From assembly GCA_039584685.1 (NCBI GenBank), contig JBDGXI010000116.1:1-7083 (forward strand): a stretch of DNA of 7,083 nucleotides, given 5' to 3'. Shown in pieces: positions 1-5,499 of the stretch. Source of the DNA: Benthicola sp039584685. GTDB taxonomy: Bacteria > Gemmatimonadota > Gemmatimonadetes > Palauibacterales > Palauibacteraceae. A model generated the notes under the pieces. It was not told the DNA's origin. It made no database searches and was given only the letters and a program-made list of their open reading frames with translations. Both the position numbers and the translations under genes were made by a program. The stretch's first letter is position 1, and every line of letters starts with the position of its first letter.

Positions 1-54
1 CAGTTCGTCGAGTGGGCTCGAGGTCTGGATGAAGGCGAGCTACCACAGCGCTGA
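1..54 (+). CDS. 3' end of an unidentified gene (partial)
   Basis: Frame 1 is open from the first base to a TGA at 52-54, giving 17 residues with an acidic, glutamate- and glycine-containing tail (ending LDEGELPQR). A GC-rich hairpin begins nine bases after the stop, which fits the end of a transcription unit. The fragment is far too short to assign a family, and a 17-codon open stretch can occur by chance. Frame 2 is also open to about 135, so the call rests mainly on the hairpin placement. Confidence 0.35.
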   Translation, partial: QFVEWARGLDEGELPQR

Positions 55-63
55 TCCATCCAA

Positions 64-83
64 CACACGGCTGCTCCCGTGTG
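64..83 (+). terminator. GC-rich hairpin, possible terminator
   Basis: CACACGG (64-70) and CCGTGTG (77-83) form a perfect 7-bp stem with a 6-base loop, nine bases after the stop at 54. There is no T-run after the stem, so it is not a classical intrinsic terminator. U-poor hairpins at gene ends are common in GC-rich genomes. It lies about 85 bases before the next start, so it separates the two units. Confidence 0.35.
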
Positions 84-168
84 CTCGCACGGCGGGGGAG
101 GTAGTACTCCGCCCACAAGGCTCTTGCCCGTAGATTATGTTTGGTAGGCCTGATCGTGAGGTGGCAAG

Positions 169-630
169 TTGAGTATCGCCGATTACTTCCATAAGGCTGC
201 GACCGGTCCCAAGAGCCGGCGAGCACTCTTGACCCCCGTCGGGCTCCTCGTCTTCGGCAGTTCGCTGTTCGTAGTGATTGCCGTGTTCGGGGTGCTCCTT
301 TGTGGCTGGTGCGTGGTACGCTTCTGGAGGGCGCACGGAACACCGGTGCCCATGAACCCCCCTGATGTGCTGATAACGGGTGGACCCTACGCGTGGGTGC
401 GCAATCCGATGGTAACCGGTGTGTTCGGGGCGTTGTTCGGGCTCGGCTTCATACTCCACTCGACAGGCATGGCCGTCATCTGGACGCCGGCGTATGTGCT
501 GATGCACTGGATCGAGCTTAGGCGGGTCGAGGAACCGGAGCTGGCACGACGCTTCGGTGCCTCGTATCTGGAGTACAAGGAGCGGGTGCCGATGTTCATC
601 CCAAGTTTGACGCGAATTCTGGGTCGATAG
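169..630 (+). CDS. ICMT/PEMT-like membrane methyltransferase family protein, short form
   Basis: This is a 153-residue membrane protein of the isoprenylcysteine carboxyl methyltransferase/phospholipid methyltransferase-like superfamily, whose members transfer a methyl group from S-adenosylmethionine to lipid or thiol-type acceptors in the membrane. The family signature is clear in the C-terminal half: GGPYAWVRNPM (71-81), then EEPEL (121-125), FGASYLEY (129-136) and VPMFIP (140-145), which together build the SAM pocket in characterised relatives. Residues 22-52 are one long hydrophobic run and 82-113 are a second hydrophobic region. The start is TTG at 169, preceded by GAGGTGG (158-164) four bases upstream; there is no good ATG earlier. 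Homologues I remember with the same N-terminus (MSxADYFHKAATG, LTPVG) have two helices joined by a hydrophilic loop where this protein has a single run, so it may carry an in-frame internal deletion. The substrate cannot be told from sequence. Confidence 0.85.
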   Translation: MSIADYFHKAATGPKSRRALLTPVGLLVFGSSLFVVIAVFGVLLCGWCVVRFWRAHGTPVPMNPPDVLITGGPYAWVRNPMVTGVFGALFGLGFILHSTGMAVIWTPAYVLMHWIELRRVEEPELARRFGASYLEYKERVPMFIPSLTRILGR

Positions 631-1039
631 CCACCATCTGACACTCGGAAGCGGCGGGTGAACCCTACCGTTCGCCTCTGGCCGCGACAGTACTTTCTCT
701 CGGTCAGACTCACTCGACCCCGTGAATTGATGCGGATTCTCAGGCTCGGCGGGGACAGCGGCCTCTACGTGATGGCGTCCGGATTGTCCCCAGCATATGA
801 ACGACGCACCCTACTACATTGGCTTCGCCAGAGGTTCTTTAGCCGACTGAGTGAGTTTCGAATCGGCCGGTCTCCAACCTAGATTCGGCCACCGAGGCGC
901 ACTCGCCATCTATCCCGACGGTGGTTTGATGATTGTAGTGGTCTCGAATGCGGGACAGGCTAAGAGCTACAACAAGCAACAGGATTCCTACTTGGCTAAG
1001 CGAAGATCGAGCAGGAACTCGGGGAGAACAGACATCCGG
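631..1039. other. Gene-free stretch with possible decayed coding DNA
   Basis: These 409 bases hold no convincing intact gene. A 74-codon frame opens with GTG at 658 and ends at 882, but it has no ribosome binding site and its product is arginine- and leucine-rich without a recognisable motif. All three forward frames are broken by stops between 720 and 882. The DNA is visibly less GC-rich than the end of the window, notably near 961-1020. A short stretch from about 850 to 965 resembles the end of a serine hydrolase and is listed separately. The leader of the TPR gene occupies the last few dozen bases. Confidence 0.5.
881..964 (+). pseudogene. Possible relic of a serine hydrolase (beta-lactamase fold) C-terminus
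   Basis: Frame 2 here reads FGHRGALAIYPDGGLMIV followed by VVSNAGQ. This resembles the end of beta-lactamase-related serine hydrolases, where a GHxG turn is followed by a beta-hairpin of the form xLxIYPDxGLVVVVLSN. The usual loop between GH and the strand seems to be missing about seven residues. A stop lies just upstream (848-850), and the neighbouring frame 1 ends at 882 with a sequence reading FRIGRSP, which could be the preceding strand before a frameshift. The frame runs on without a stop into the TPR gene, so it could instead be an N-terminal extension of that protein. The match is from memory of the family pattern only. Confidence 0.3.
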
Positions 1040-2017
1040 ATGGACCGGATCGTGGTTGTGGGTCTGGTCCTGTTGTACCCAACCGGGAGCTTAGCGCAGG
1101 AAAGAGAGTTGCCTGCTGTCGTGCGGGAGGTGCGTTGGCGGGGAGATCTCAGCGAGGCCCGTCGCCTCTCGGAGGAAGCGCTCAGCAGTGGTTCCGTGGA
1201 TCGCCGGACGGAAGTGAGCTTAAGGCTGGAGCTCGCGCGGATACTCGACCGCACAGGTCTTCACTGGAATACGAGGCCCGTTTCCGAAGCCATCGCCCAG
1301 GTTGACTCTGCTGCCGCGGTTACTGACGGAACGGACGCTCGACTGGATGCGGAGATCGAGCTGATGAGAGCCGAGCTGGAGTATCGTGCGGGAATGGCAA
1401 GCCGGGACTTCCGGAAAGCGACTGCCCACGCTCACACCGCCATCGAGCTCTATCAGGCACTGGGAGACCGCCACGGGGAAGCCGAGGGCGTGCATCGACT
1501 CGGGTTGATCCACCTTCAGAGCGGCGATCTCGAGACAGCCCGTGCCCTCTTCGATCAATCCCTCGACCTGGATCGCTCGGCCGGCGAGCGACTCTTTTTC
1601 AGAGGCGAGTACGAGAGGCACATGGGCCTTGTCGAGATGCGGTCAGGGAATACGCGGGGATCGATTCCACATTTCGAACGGTCGCTGAGCGCTCGACGCC
1701 GGGTAGGAGCCATAGATGCCAGTCTCTTCGCAGCAAGTATCCTTGGCTCGGCGCTCGTCGATGTCGGACGCGCCGACGAGGCACAGCCGTACCTCCTGTA
1801 TGCGATCACGGTGGCCGATCGGCTGAACTCGCCCATGGGGCGAGTCCGCATAAACCTGGTGCTCGGTCGCTATCATCGGCTACGCGGGGACTACGAGGCC
1901 GCCCGTATGGCCTTCGAAGCAGCTCTTGTTGCCGCGGACGTGATCGGATCAACATCCATAGCCGGGCAGGCAACTGCAGCGATCGACGAATTGCCTGGAG
2001 TGCCTACGCCACATTGA
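1040..2017 (+). CDS. Secreted TPR-repeat protein
   Basis: This is a 325-residue protein with an N-terminal signal peptide (hydrophobic core about 4-13, likely cleavage after TGSLAQ at residue 20), so it is expected in the periplasm. The rest is almost entirely alpha-helical tetratricopeptide repeats of the longer 38-40-residue kind: a degenerate unit at about 107-140, then units at about 145-182, 187-223, 228-263 and 267-303. Each has the small/large pattern typical of TPRs, for example GLIHLQSGDLETARALFDQS and GRYHRLRGDYEAARMAFEAA. Such proteins are usually protein-binding scaffolds; no catalytic domain is present. The frame is open back to GTG at 851, but ATG 1040 is preferred because it places the signal peptide at the N-terminus. 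GGGGAG at 1021-1026 lies 13 bases upstream, a long spacing, so the start is not certain. The binding partner is unknown. Confidence 0.8.
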   Translation: MDRIVVVGLVLLYPTGSLAQERELPAVVREVRWRGDLSEARRLSEEALSSGSVDRRTEVSLRLELARILDRTGLHWNTRPVSEAIAQVDSAAAVTDGTDARLDAEIELMRAELEYRAGMASRDFRKATAHAHTAIELYQALGDRHGEAEGVHRLGLIHLQSGDLETARALFDQSLDLDRSAGERLFFRGEYERHMGLVEMRSGNTRGSIPHFERSLSARRRVGAIDASLFAASILGSALVDVGRADEAQPYLLYAITVADRLNSPMGRVRINLVLGRYHRLRGDYEAARMAFEAALVAADVIGSTSIAGQATAAIDELPGVPTPH

Positions 2018-2035
2018 CGAGGTGCCCGGCCCTCG
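2018..2035 (+). terminator. Short hairpin right after the TPR gene
   Basis: CGAGG (2018-2022) pairs with CCTCG (2031-2035) across an 8-base loop, starting at the base after the TGA stop. Only three T residues (2038-2040) follow shortly after. The 5-bp stem is weak, so this is at best a poor terminator, and it may act together with the larger inverted repeat at 2045-2085. Confidence 0.22.
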
Positions 2036-2044
2036 CATTTGAGG

Positions 2045-2085
2045 TCGAAATAGGGTGATGGGGCCGGGATGGCCCTCGATTTCGA
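2045..2085. repeat. Imperfect inverted repeat in intergenic region
   Basis: TCGAAATAGGG (2045-2055) pairs with CCCTCGATTTCGA (2073-2085): seven base pairs, a two-base bulge (CG, 2077-2078), then four more. The loop is 17 bases and contains GGGCC, which can pair alternatively with GGCCC at 2071-2075. It sits midway between the TPR stop (2017) and the next start (2128). It could be a terminator without a U-tract, a structured 5' leader, or a binding site for a dimeric regulator. The outer AT-containing 7-bp arms (TCGAAAT / ATTTCGA) make the operator reading possible. Confidence 0.45.
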
Positions 2086-2112
2086 GTCGGCCAGACAACA
2101 GAACCGGAGCAA

Positions 2113-2120
2113 AGCGGAGG
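2113..2120 (+). promoter_or_regulatory. Ribosome binding site deciding ATG 2128
   Basis: AGCGGAGG ends seven bases before ATG 2128. Two in-frame TTG codons (2122, 2125) lie between them but are too close to the Shine-Dalgarno core, so ATG 2128 is the preferred start. Confidence 0.7.
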
Positions 2121-2127
2121 CTTGTTG

Positions 2128-3027
2128 ATGCGGGACAAGAACTGGGCGCAACGAATCGAGTTGATCGCGAGCGTGTCCGTTGTCGTGACTCTCGTGCTGC
2201 TCGTTGTCGAAGTGCGGGCAAACACTGGCGCGCTGGAACGCCAGGTCCTGCTCGACCGAGCGGCAGGCATGGCGACTCCGTTCATGGAGGGGCCGGAACT
2301 TCTCGAGGCGTTCCGGAGAGTCAAAGCGGTCGACGGGTGGGGGCCGCTGGAGGCTGAACTCATGGAACGCTACGAGCTGGAGCCGGCCCAGTCCGTAGCA
2401 TGGACGTTCTTCCTCTACAAGATCTGGAACAACCTGGAAGCCGATTACGCTTTCGCTGGCCGGTCTGACGAGTTGACCGGTTCGATTCAAGGCCTGCTCG
2501 CATTCCCGGACAACCAACTGTACTGGAAACACGCGGCTGGCCAGTTCTCCCCGGAGTTCGTTGCCTACGTTGGGGAGGTAGCTCCCGATCCGGGCTCGGA
2601 GGAACAGACGCTTTCCCACCAGGTAGCTCACCACGAGGCGATCGACAACGCCTATTGGGAATGGGTTGATGCCACGAACGCCAAGGATCTCGACCGGTGG
2701 GCGACCTTCCTGGGCCCAGACCCGCTCTTCCTCCCGCCGGATCATGTTGCGCTGCGTGGTGAGTCGGCGATTCGTGACTTCTACGCACTCTTATTCGCCG
2801 ATGACCGCTTCGCTTTGGAGTGCCGTCAGGAGCAGGTAACGGTGGCAGAAGGCCAGGACATGGCTTGGTCCACGGGGAGTTGTGAGGCGACCTTCACAGG
2901 TCCCGATGGGGACCTGGCAACGGACTCGAGCAAGTGGGCCAAGGTGTGGATCCGTCTTCCGAGCGGCGACTGGAAATGTACTCTGAATAGTTGGACGTCG
3001 ATCGGTCCCAACGAAGGTCGGGGCTAG
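2128..3027 (+). CDS. Membrane-anchored protein with C-terminal NTF2-like (DUF4440/SnoaL-type) domain
   Basis: This 299-residue protein appears to have two parts. Residues 7-27 form a single transmembrane helix followed by EVRANTGALERQ (28-39), a pattern I recognise from small bacterial membrane proteins of unknown function; the following helical region (about 40-150) fits that group. The C-terminal part, about 170-291, has the layout of an NTF2-like/DUF4440 domain: an opening helix (AIDNAYWEWVDATNAKDLDR), FLGPDPLFLPP, an ALRGESAIRDFYALLF helix, then four strands ending in WKCTLNSWTS. Such domains are cone-shaped pockets used by isomerases, cyclases or ligand-binding proteins; no catalytic assignment is possible. 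The acidic linker 150-167 separates the parts. The start choice is supported by a strong ribosome binding site. The gene lies 110 bases after the TPR gene on the same strand, and converges with the DUF5694 gene 36 bases downstream. The fusion looks real, since no frame change lies between the parts. Confidence 0.75.
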   Translation: MRDKNWAQRIELIASVSVVVTLVLLVVEVRANTGALERQVLLDRAAGMATPFMEGPELLEAFRRVKAVDGWGPLEAELMERYELEPAQSVAWTFFLYKIWNNLEADYAFAGRSDELTGSIQGLLAFPDNQLYWKHAAGQFSPEFVAYVGEVAPDPGSEEQTLSHQVAHHEAIDNAYWEWVDATNAKDLDRWATFLGPDPLFLPPDHVALRGESAIRDFYALLFADDRFALECRQEQVTVAEGQDMAWSTGSCEATFTGPDGDLATDSSKWAKVWIRLPSGDWKCTLNSWTSIGPNEGRG

Positions 3028-3063
3028 GGACCTACCACGCTGACAGTTCCCTCTATGGGTTCT

Positions 3064-3936
3064 CTATGGTTGGCAGTGTGACTGTCCCGTCGGAGAAGGA
3101 GCGCCACTGCCCCGGGCCGGCGGCAGATAGTGGAGCGGGTCCACGAGCACCATATCCGGATCGGACGTGATCAGCTCCCTCAGGATGGGTGCGTGCCCGC
3201 TCCCCATGACCACTAGGATTCGGTCTCCGGACCGTGCGAGACGCTGGATGTTGGTGAAGATGTGGATATTTCTCTCGTACCACTTGGACAGCAAATCCGC
3301 CCCGACGTACGTGTCCCCCGCTCCCACTCGTGCGAACCGCATATAGATGCCGTGGCTCAGCGCGAGCTCCTCAGGGTCGTTGCTCTGGTTGAGGATCTCG
3401 GCGACGGTGTTCTCTCGTTGTTGACGATTATCCTCCGCCGTCATGCGTTTGCGATCTTCCTCCAGAAATATCAGGAAGTCCGGATCATGGACCTCTGCAT
3501 ACTCGAGCAAAGCACCGAATGGGAAATCTGTCCTGTAGTCCACCGGATAGACCCGAGAATGCTCGTGCATGGCTGCCAGACGAAAACCCAGCTGTTCCGT
3601 TTCATTGGGCGAAAGCTCATGCTGCCCCAACCGATACGCCTCGTACAGGCTGTCCAGGCGCGTGGCGGATGAAGGCAGCGCCTCCACCGCGACCTTGCTC
3701 GGGCGAAAGCAGGCCAGCGCCGCGACCACCGAGAGTATCTCGTCCTGCCGCGTGGGCGACAGTACGTCTGCGACCTCTACCTTGACGACGTCCAGGCCCG
3801 GATTGGCGAAATGATAAACGCCGAGCAAGAGAACCTGGGCGGGCTCGACTGGCGGGGCCGTCTGTGCCTTCAGGGGCAGCGCCGAGCAGCAGACCGCTAG
3901 AATCGCCGCGTGCGCGGAGCACAGACCTGTCGTCAT
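3064..3936 (-). CDS. DUF5694 family secreted protein (TraB/Tiki-like motifs)
   Basis: This is a 290-residue protein with an N-terminal signal peptide (residues 1-24, likely cleaved in LPLKA-QTAPP), so it is probably periplasmic. The body matches the DUF5694 family pattern: LLLGVYHFANPGLD (36-49), VEVADVLSPTRQDEI (53-67), FRPSKVAVE (77-85), VYPVDYRTDFP (129-139), WYERNIHIF (219-227) and VVMGSGHAPIL (242-252). The two GxxH motifs (GVYH 39-42, GSGH 245-248), with a conserved glutamate (E85) and the ERN segment, resemble the motif set of the TraB/GumN/Tiki-type putative metalloproteases. That link is inference; DUF5694 has no established function that I know of. ATG 3936 has a strong ribosome binding site (GAGGAGGG on the minus strand, 3940-3947). 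The last 15 residues are proline- and glycine-rich and probably disordered. The gene is convergent with the NTF2-like gene and divergent from the propeller lipoprotein. Confidence 0.85.
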   Translation of the reverse strand: MTTGLCSAHAAILAVCCSALPLKAQTAPPVEPAQVLLLGVYHFANPGLDVVKVEVADVLSPTRQDEILSVVAALACFRPSKVAVEALPSSATRLDSLYEAYRLGQHELSPNETEQLGFRLAAMHEHSRVYPVDYRTDFPFGALLEYAEVHDPDFLIFLEEDRKRMTAEDNRQQRENTVAEILNQSNDPEELALSHGIYMRFARVGAGDTYVGADLLSKWYERNIHIFTNIQRLARSGDRILVVMGSGHAPILRELITSDPDMVLVDPLHYLPPARGSGAPSPTGQSHCQP

Positions 3937-3965
3937 CGTCCCTCCTCTGGAGCTCGGTTTCGGTG

Positions 3966-3971
3966 ATAGTA
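3966..3971 (-). promoter_or_regulatory. Possible -10 box for the DUF5694 gene
   Basis: On the minus strand this reads TACTAT, 29 bases before ATG 3936, a sensible position for a -10 element giving a short leader. No good -35 hexamer lies 16-18 bases upstream (the sequence there is CAGGGG-like), so the call is weak. Confidence 0.25.
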
Positions 3972-4005
3972 GCGCATACGGGACGCGACCCCTGGGGCCC
4001 GATGC

Positions 4006-4017
4006 GGAAGCGCTTCC
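4006..4017. promoter_or_regulatory. Perfect palindrome, LacI/GalR-type operator candidate
   Basis: GGAAGCGCTTCC is a perfect 12-base palindrome with a central CG, and a further G-C match (4004/4019) occurs after one mismatch. LacI/GalR-family operators, including cre sites bound by CcpA, typically have this form (AAGCGCTT core with flanking G/C). It lies in the divergent region between the DUF5694 gene (start 3936) and the propeller gene (start 4164), 69 and 146 bases from the two starts, so it could control either. No LacI-family regulator is encoded in this window. Confidence 0.4.
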
Positions 4018-4036
4018 ACGTTTCCGAGGAGCGAAG

Positions 4037-4084
4037 ATGCGTGAGTCCGCAGGGGAACGCTACCGCAAAGCTGGCCCGGCTTAA
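4037..4084 (+). CDS. Possible 15-residue leader ORF
   Basis: ATG at 4037 is preceded at ideal spacing by GAGGAG (4026-4031) and runs 15 codons to TAA (4082-4084). The predicted peptide is MRESAGERYRKAGPA, with no recognisable feature. It ends 79 bases before the propeller gene. A TTGACA box starts two bases after its stop, so if that promoter drives the propeller gene the small ORF would lie outside its transcript. It may be a chance combination of a purine-rich stretch and an ATG. Confidence 0.18.
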   Translation: MRESAGERYRKAGPA

Positions 4085-4085
4085 G

Positions 4086-4114
4086 TTGACAGAGCGGGAC
4101 GTTCTATCGTTTGT
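4086..4114 (+). promoter_or_regulatory. Candidate sigma-70-type promoter for the propeller gene
   Basis: A perfect TTGACA (4086-4091) is followed after 17 bases by GTTTGT (4109-4114), a poor -10 match. A start near 4121 would give a leader of about 40 bases to GTG 4164. The -35 is convincing in a GC-rich context; the -10 is not. Confidence 0.3.
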
Positions 4115-4150
4115 GGAAGACAGCCGAACTTGAATGGAAGAACACTCAAC

Positions 4151-4156
4151 AGGAGG
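4151..4156 (+). promoter_or_regulatory. Strong ribosome binding site deciding GTG 4164
   Basis: AGGAGG lies seven bases before GTG 4164 but 16 bases before the in-frame ATG at 4173, which favours the GTG start. Confidence 0.75.
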
Positions 4157-4163
4157 GACCTGA

Positions 4164-5426
4164 GTGATCGCGATGCACGCCTACCTGCGCACCGCGGTCC
4201 GCGCGGGCGTCATTCCCTTCGTCCTGTCCTGCGCACCGACCGAGTCCGATGTCCCCGACGAGCCGGAGCCTGCGGCGACGACCAGCCCGTACCTGTTCGT
4301 GTGGGCCGGCGCCGAGAACGAAGGCGACAGCGACTTCCTGGCAGTGATCGACGCGGAGGCAGAGTCCGGAAGGTACGGAGAGATCGTGGCCAGCGTGCCG
4401 GTTGGCCTCAAGGGAGGGGCGCATCACTCGGAACATGTCATGCCGGCGGGCGACACCCTGTTCGTGAACTCCTTCGACGCCGGTGCCAGCTTCCTCATCG
4501 ACGTGGCGGACCCCCTCGACCCGAAGGTGGCCGGAGCGTTTCGTGAGATGGGCGAGTACACGTATCCCCACTCCTTCGAGCGCCTGCCTGACGGCAACGT
4601 CCTCGCTACGTTCCAGACGAAGGGTGAGGACAACGAGGTCGCGGGCGGTCTGGTCGAGCTCGACCCGGCAGGCAATTTCGTGCGGGCATCCGCGGCCTCT
4701 GACCCGGTTGATCCGGAGCTTCGGGCCTACAGTGCTACACCTATACCTGCCATCGACCGCGCCGTCAGCACCACGACGGACATGTGGGGTGCCGCGGAGG
4801 GGACCTCGTTTCAGGTGTGGCGGCTATCGGACCTGGAGCTCCTGGCAACGGTTCGCCTCCCAGAGGGGCCCCTCGGTTACGAGCATAGGTACCCCGCGGA
4901 AATCCGTCTGCTTCCCGACAGCACGACCGCGATCATGACCACCTTCACGTGCGCCATGTACCTCCTCCACGACCTCGAGACGGACCGACCGTGGGCGGAG
5001 CTGACCAACGTTCTGCCGTGGGAAGACTTTGAGGTCGGCCACTGCGGGATCCCGCTGACTAGAGGTCGATATTGGGTGCAGACGTTCGCGCACCCTGACG
5101 GGTCCGCGCTCATCTCACTGGACATATCCGATCCGGCGAATCCGGTGGAGGTGGACCGGCTGTCCCTCGCCGAGGAGTGGACACCTCACTGGATTTCCAT
5201 GGAGCCGGCGGGAGACCGCATCGTCGTGACGTCGGGACCGGGGGCGACCCTTCACCGGGTGCTGGTCGCCCGCCTGGACCCACAGACCGGGAAACTCGCG
5301 CTGGACTCGACCTTCCGCAGCCCGGGCTCGGAGACGCCGGGGGTAAGCTTCGACCGGACTTCCTGGCCGCATGGAGAGGCGGGACCCGCCTTGCCGCACG
5401 GTGCGGTGTTCTCTCGCCTTCCTTGA
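4164..5426 (+). CDS. SBP56-like beta-propeller lipoprotein
   Basis: This 420-residue protein starts with a lipoprotein-type signal (hydrophobic 14-22, lipobox VLSC with Cys23), followed by an acidic, proline-containing linker (24-41), so it is probably anchored in an outer or inner membrane. The mature part is a beta-propeller made of repeated blades (LFVWAG, VIDAEAESGRYGEIV, FLIDVADPLDP, ATVRLPEG, LISLDISDPANPVEVDRL, GDRIVVTSGPG). It resembles the selenium-binding-protein-56/methanethiol-oxidase group and its bacterial relatives: AHHSEH (86-91), YPHSFERLPDGNVLATFQ (134-151), STTTDMWG (202-209), HRYPAEIRLL (241-250), VGHCGIPL (291-298), WTPHWISMEP (339-348) and WPHGEAGPALPHGAVFSR (401-418). 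These recurring histidines, from several blades, could line a central metal site as in copper-dependent methanethiol oxidase; that function is inference. The GTG start is set by a strong ribosome binding site. The stop is 73 bases before the next gene. Confidence 0.75.
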   Translation: MIAMHAYLRTAVRAGVIPFVLSCAPTESDVPDEPEPAATTSPYLFVWAGAENEGDSDFLAVIDAEAESGRYGEIVASVPVGLKGGAHHSEHVMPAGDTLFVNSFDAGASFLIDVADPLDPKVAGAFREMGEYTYPHSFERLPDGNVLATFQTKGEDNEVAGGLVELDPAGNFVRASAASDPVDPELRAYSATPIPAIDRAVSTTTDMWGAAEGTSFQVWRLSDLELLATVRLPEGPLGYEHRYPAEIRLLPDSTTAIMTTFTCAMYLLHDLETDRPWAELTNVLPWEDFEVGHCGIPLTRGRYWVQTFAHPDGSALISLDISDPANPVEVDRLSLAEEWTPHWISMEPAGDRIVVTSGPGATLHRVLVARLDPQTGKLALDSTFRSPGSETPGVSFDRTSWPHGEAGPALPHGAVFSRLP

Positions 5427-5441
5427 AGTCGGAAGGAAGCG
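5415..5441. repeat. Hairpin across the propeller stop codon
   Basis: CTTCCTT (5418-5424) pairs with AAGGAAG (5433-5439) across an 8-base loop, and CG/CG pairs extend it past one bulged C. The TGA stop (5424-5426) lies at the edge of the loop. There is no U-tract, so it may attenuate or stabilise rather than terminate the transcript running into the TPR gene. Confidence 0.3.
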
Positions 5442-5499
5442 CGCGCCGAACTCGCCGGACGGATTGCCTGCGGTCACCACCGGCCGGATCTTGGTTGCC

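Noticed and set aside
40..507. 155-codon minus-strand frame at the left end
   Set aside because: It is antisense to the ICMT-like gene, with histidine-, arginine- and glutamate-rich composition typical of a shadow frame.
658..882. 74-codon plus-strand frame after the ICMT-like gene
   Set aside because: GTG start without a ribosome binding site, arginine-rich product and no motif. Its end may overlap the hydrolase relic, but it is not a credible gene by itself.
1891..2745. 284-codon open frame on the minus strand
   Set aside because: It is antisense to the TPR end and the NTF2-like gene, whose plus-strand product has a strong ribosome binding site and recognisable domains; the antisense product shows none.
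3051..3069. Direct repeat CTCTATGG (3051-3058 and 3062-3069) at the convergent gene ends
   Set aside because: Only two 8-base copies, no hairpin and no mobile-element context; most likely chance.
3042..3086. GACAGT / ACTGTC inverted pair between the convergent genes, considered as a shared terminator
   Set aside because: Only 6 bp with a spacing of more than 30 bases and no T-run; too weak to call.
3864..4133. 89-codon plus-strand frame over the divergent region
   Set aside because: It begins inside the DUF5694 gene on the opposite strand, has a low-complexity serine/arginine start, and crosses the palindrome and promoter region. No recognisable domain.
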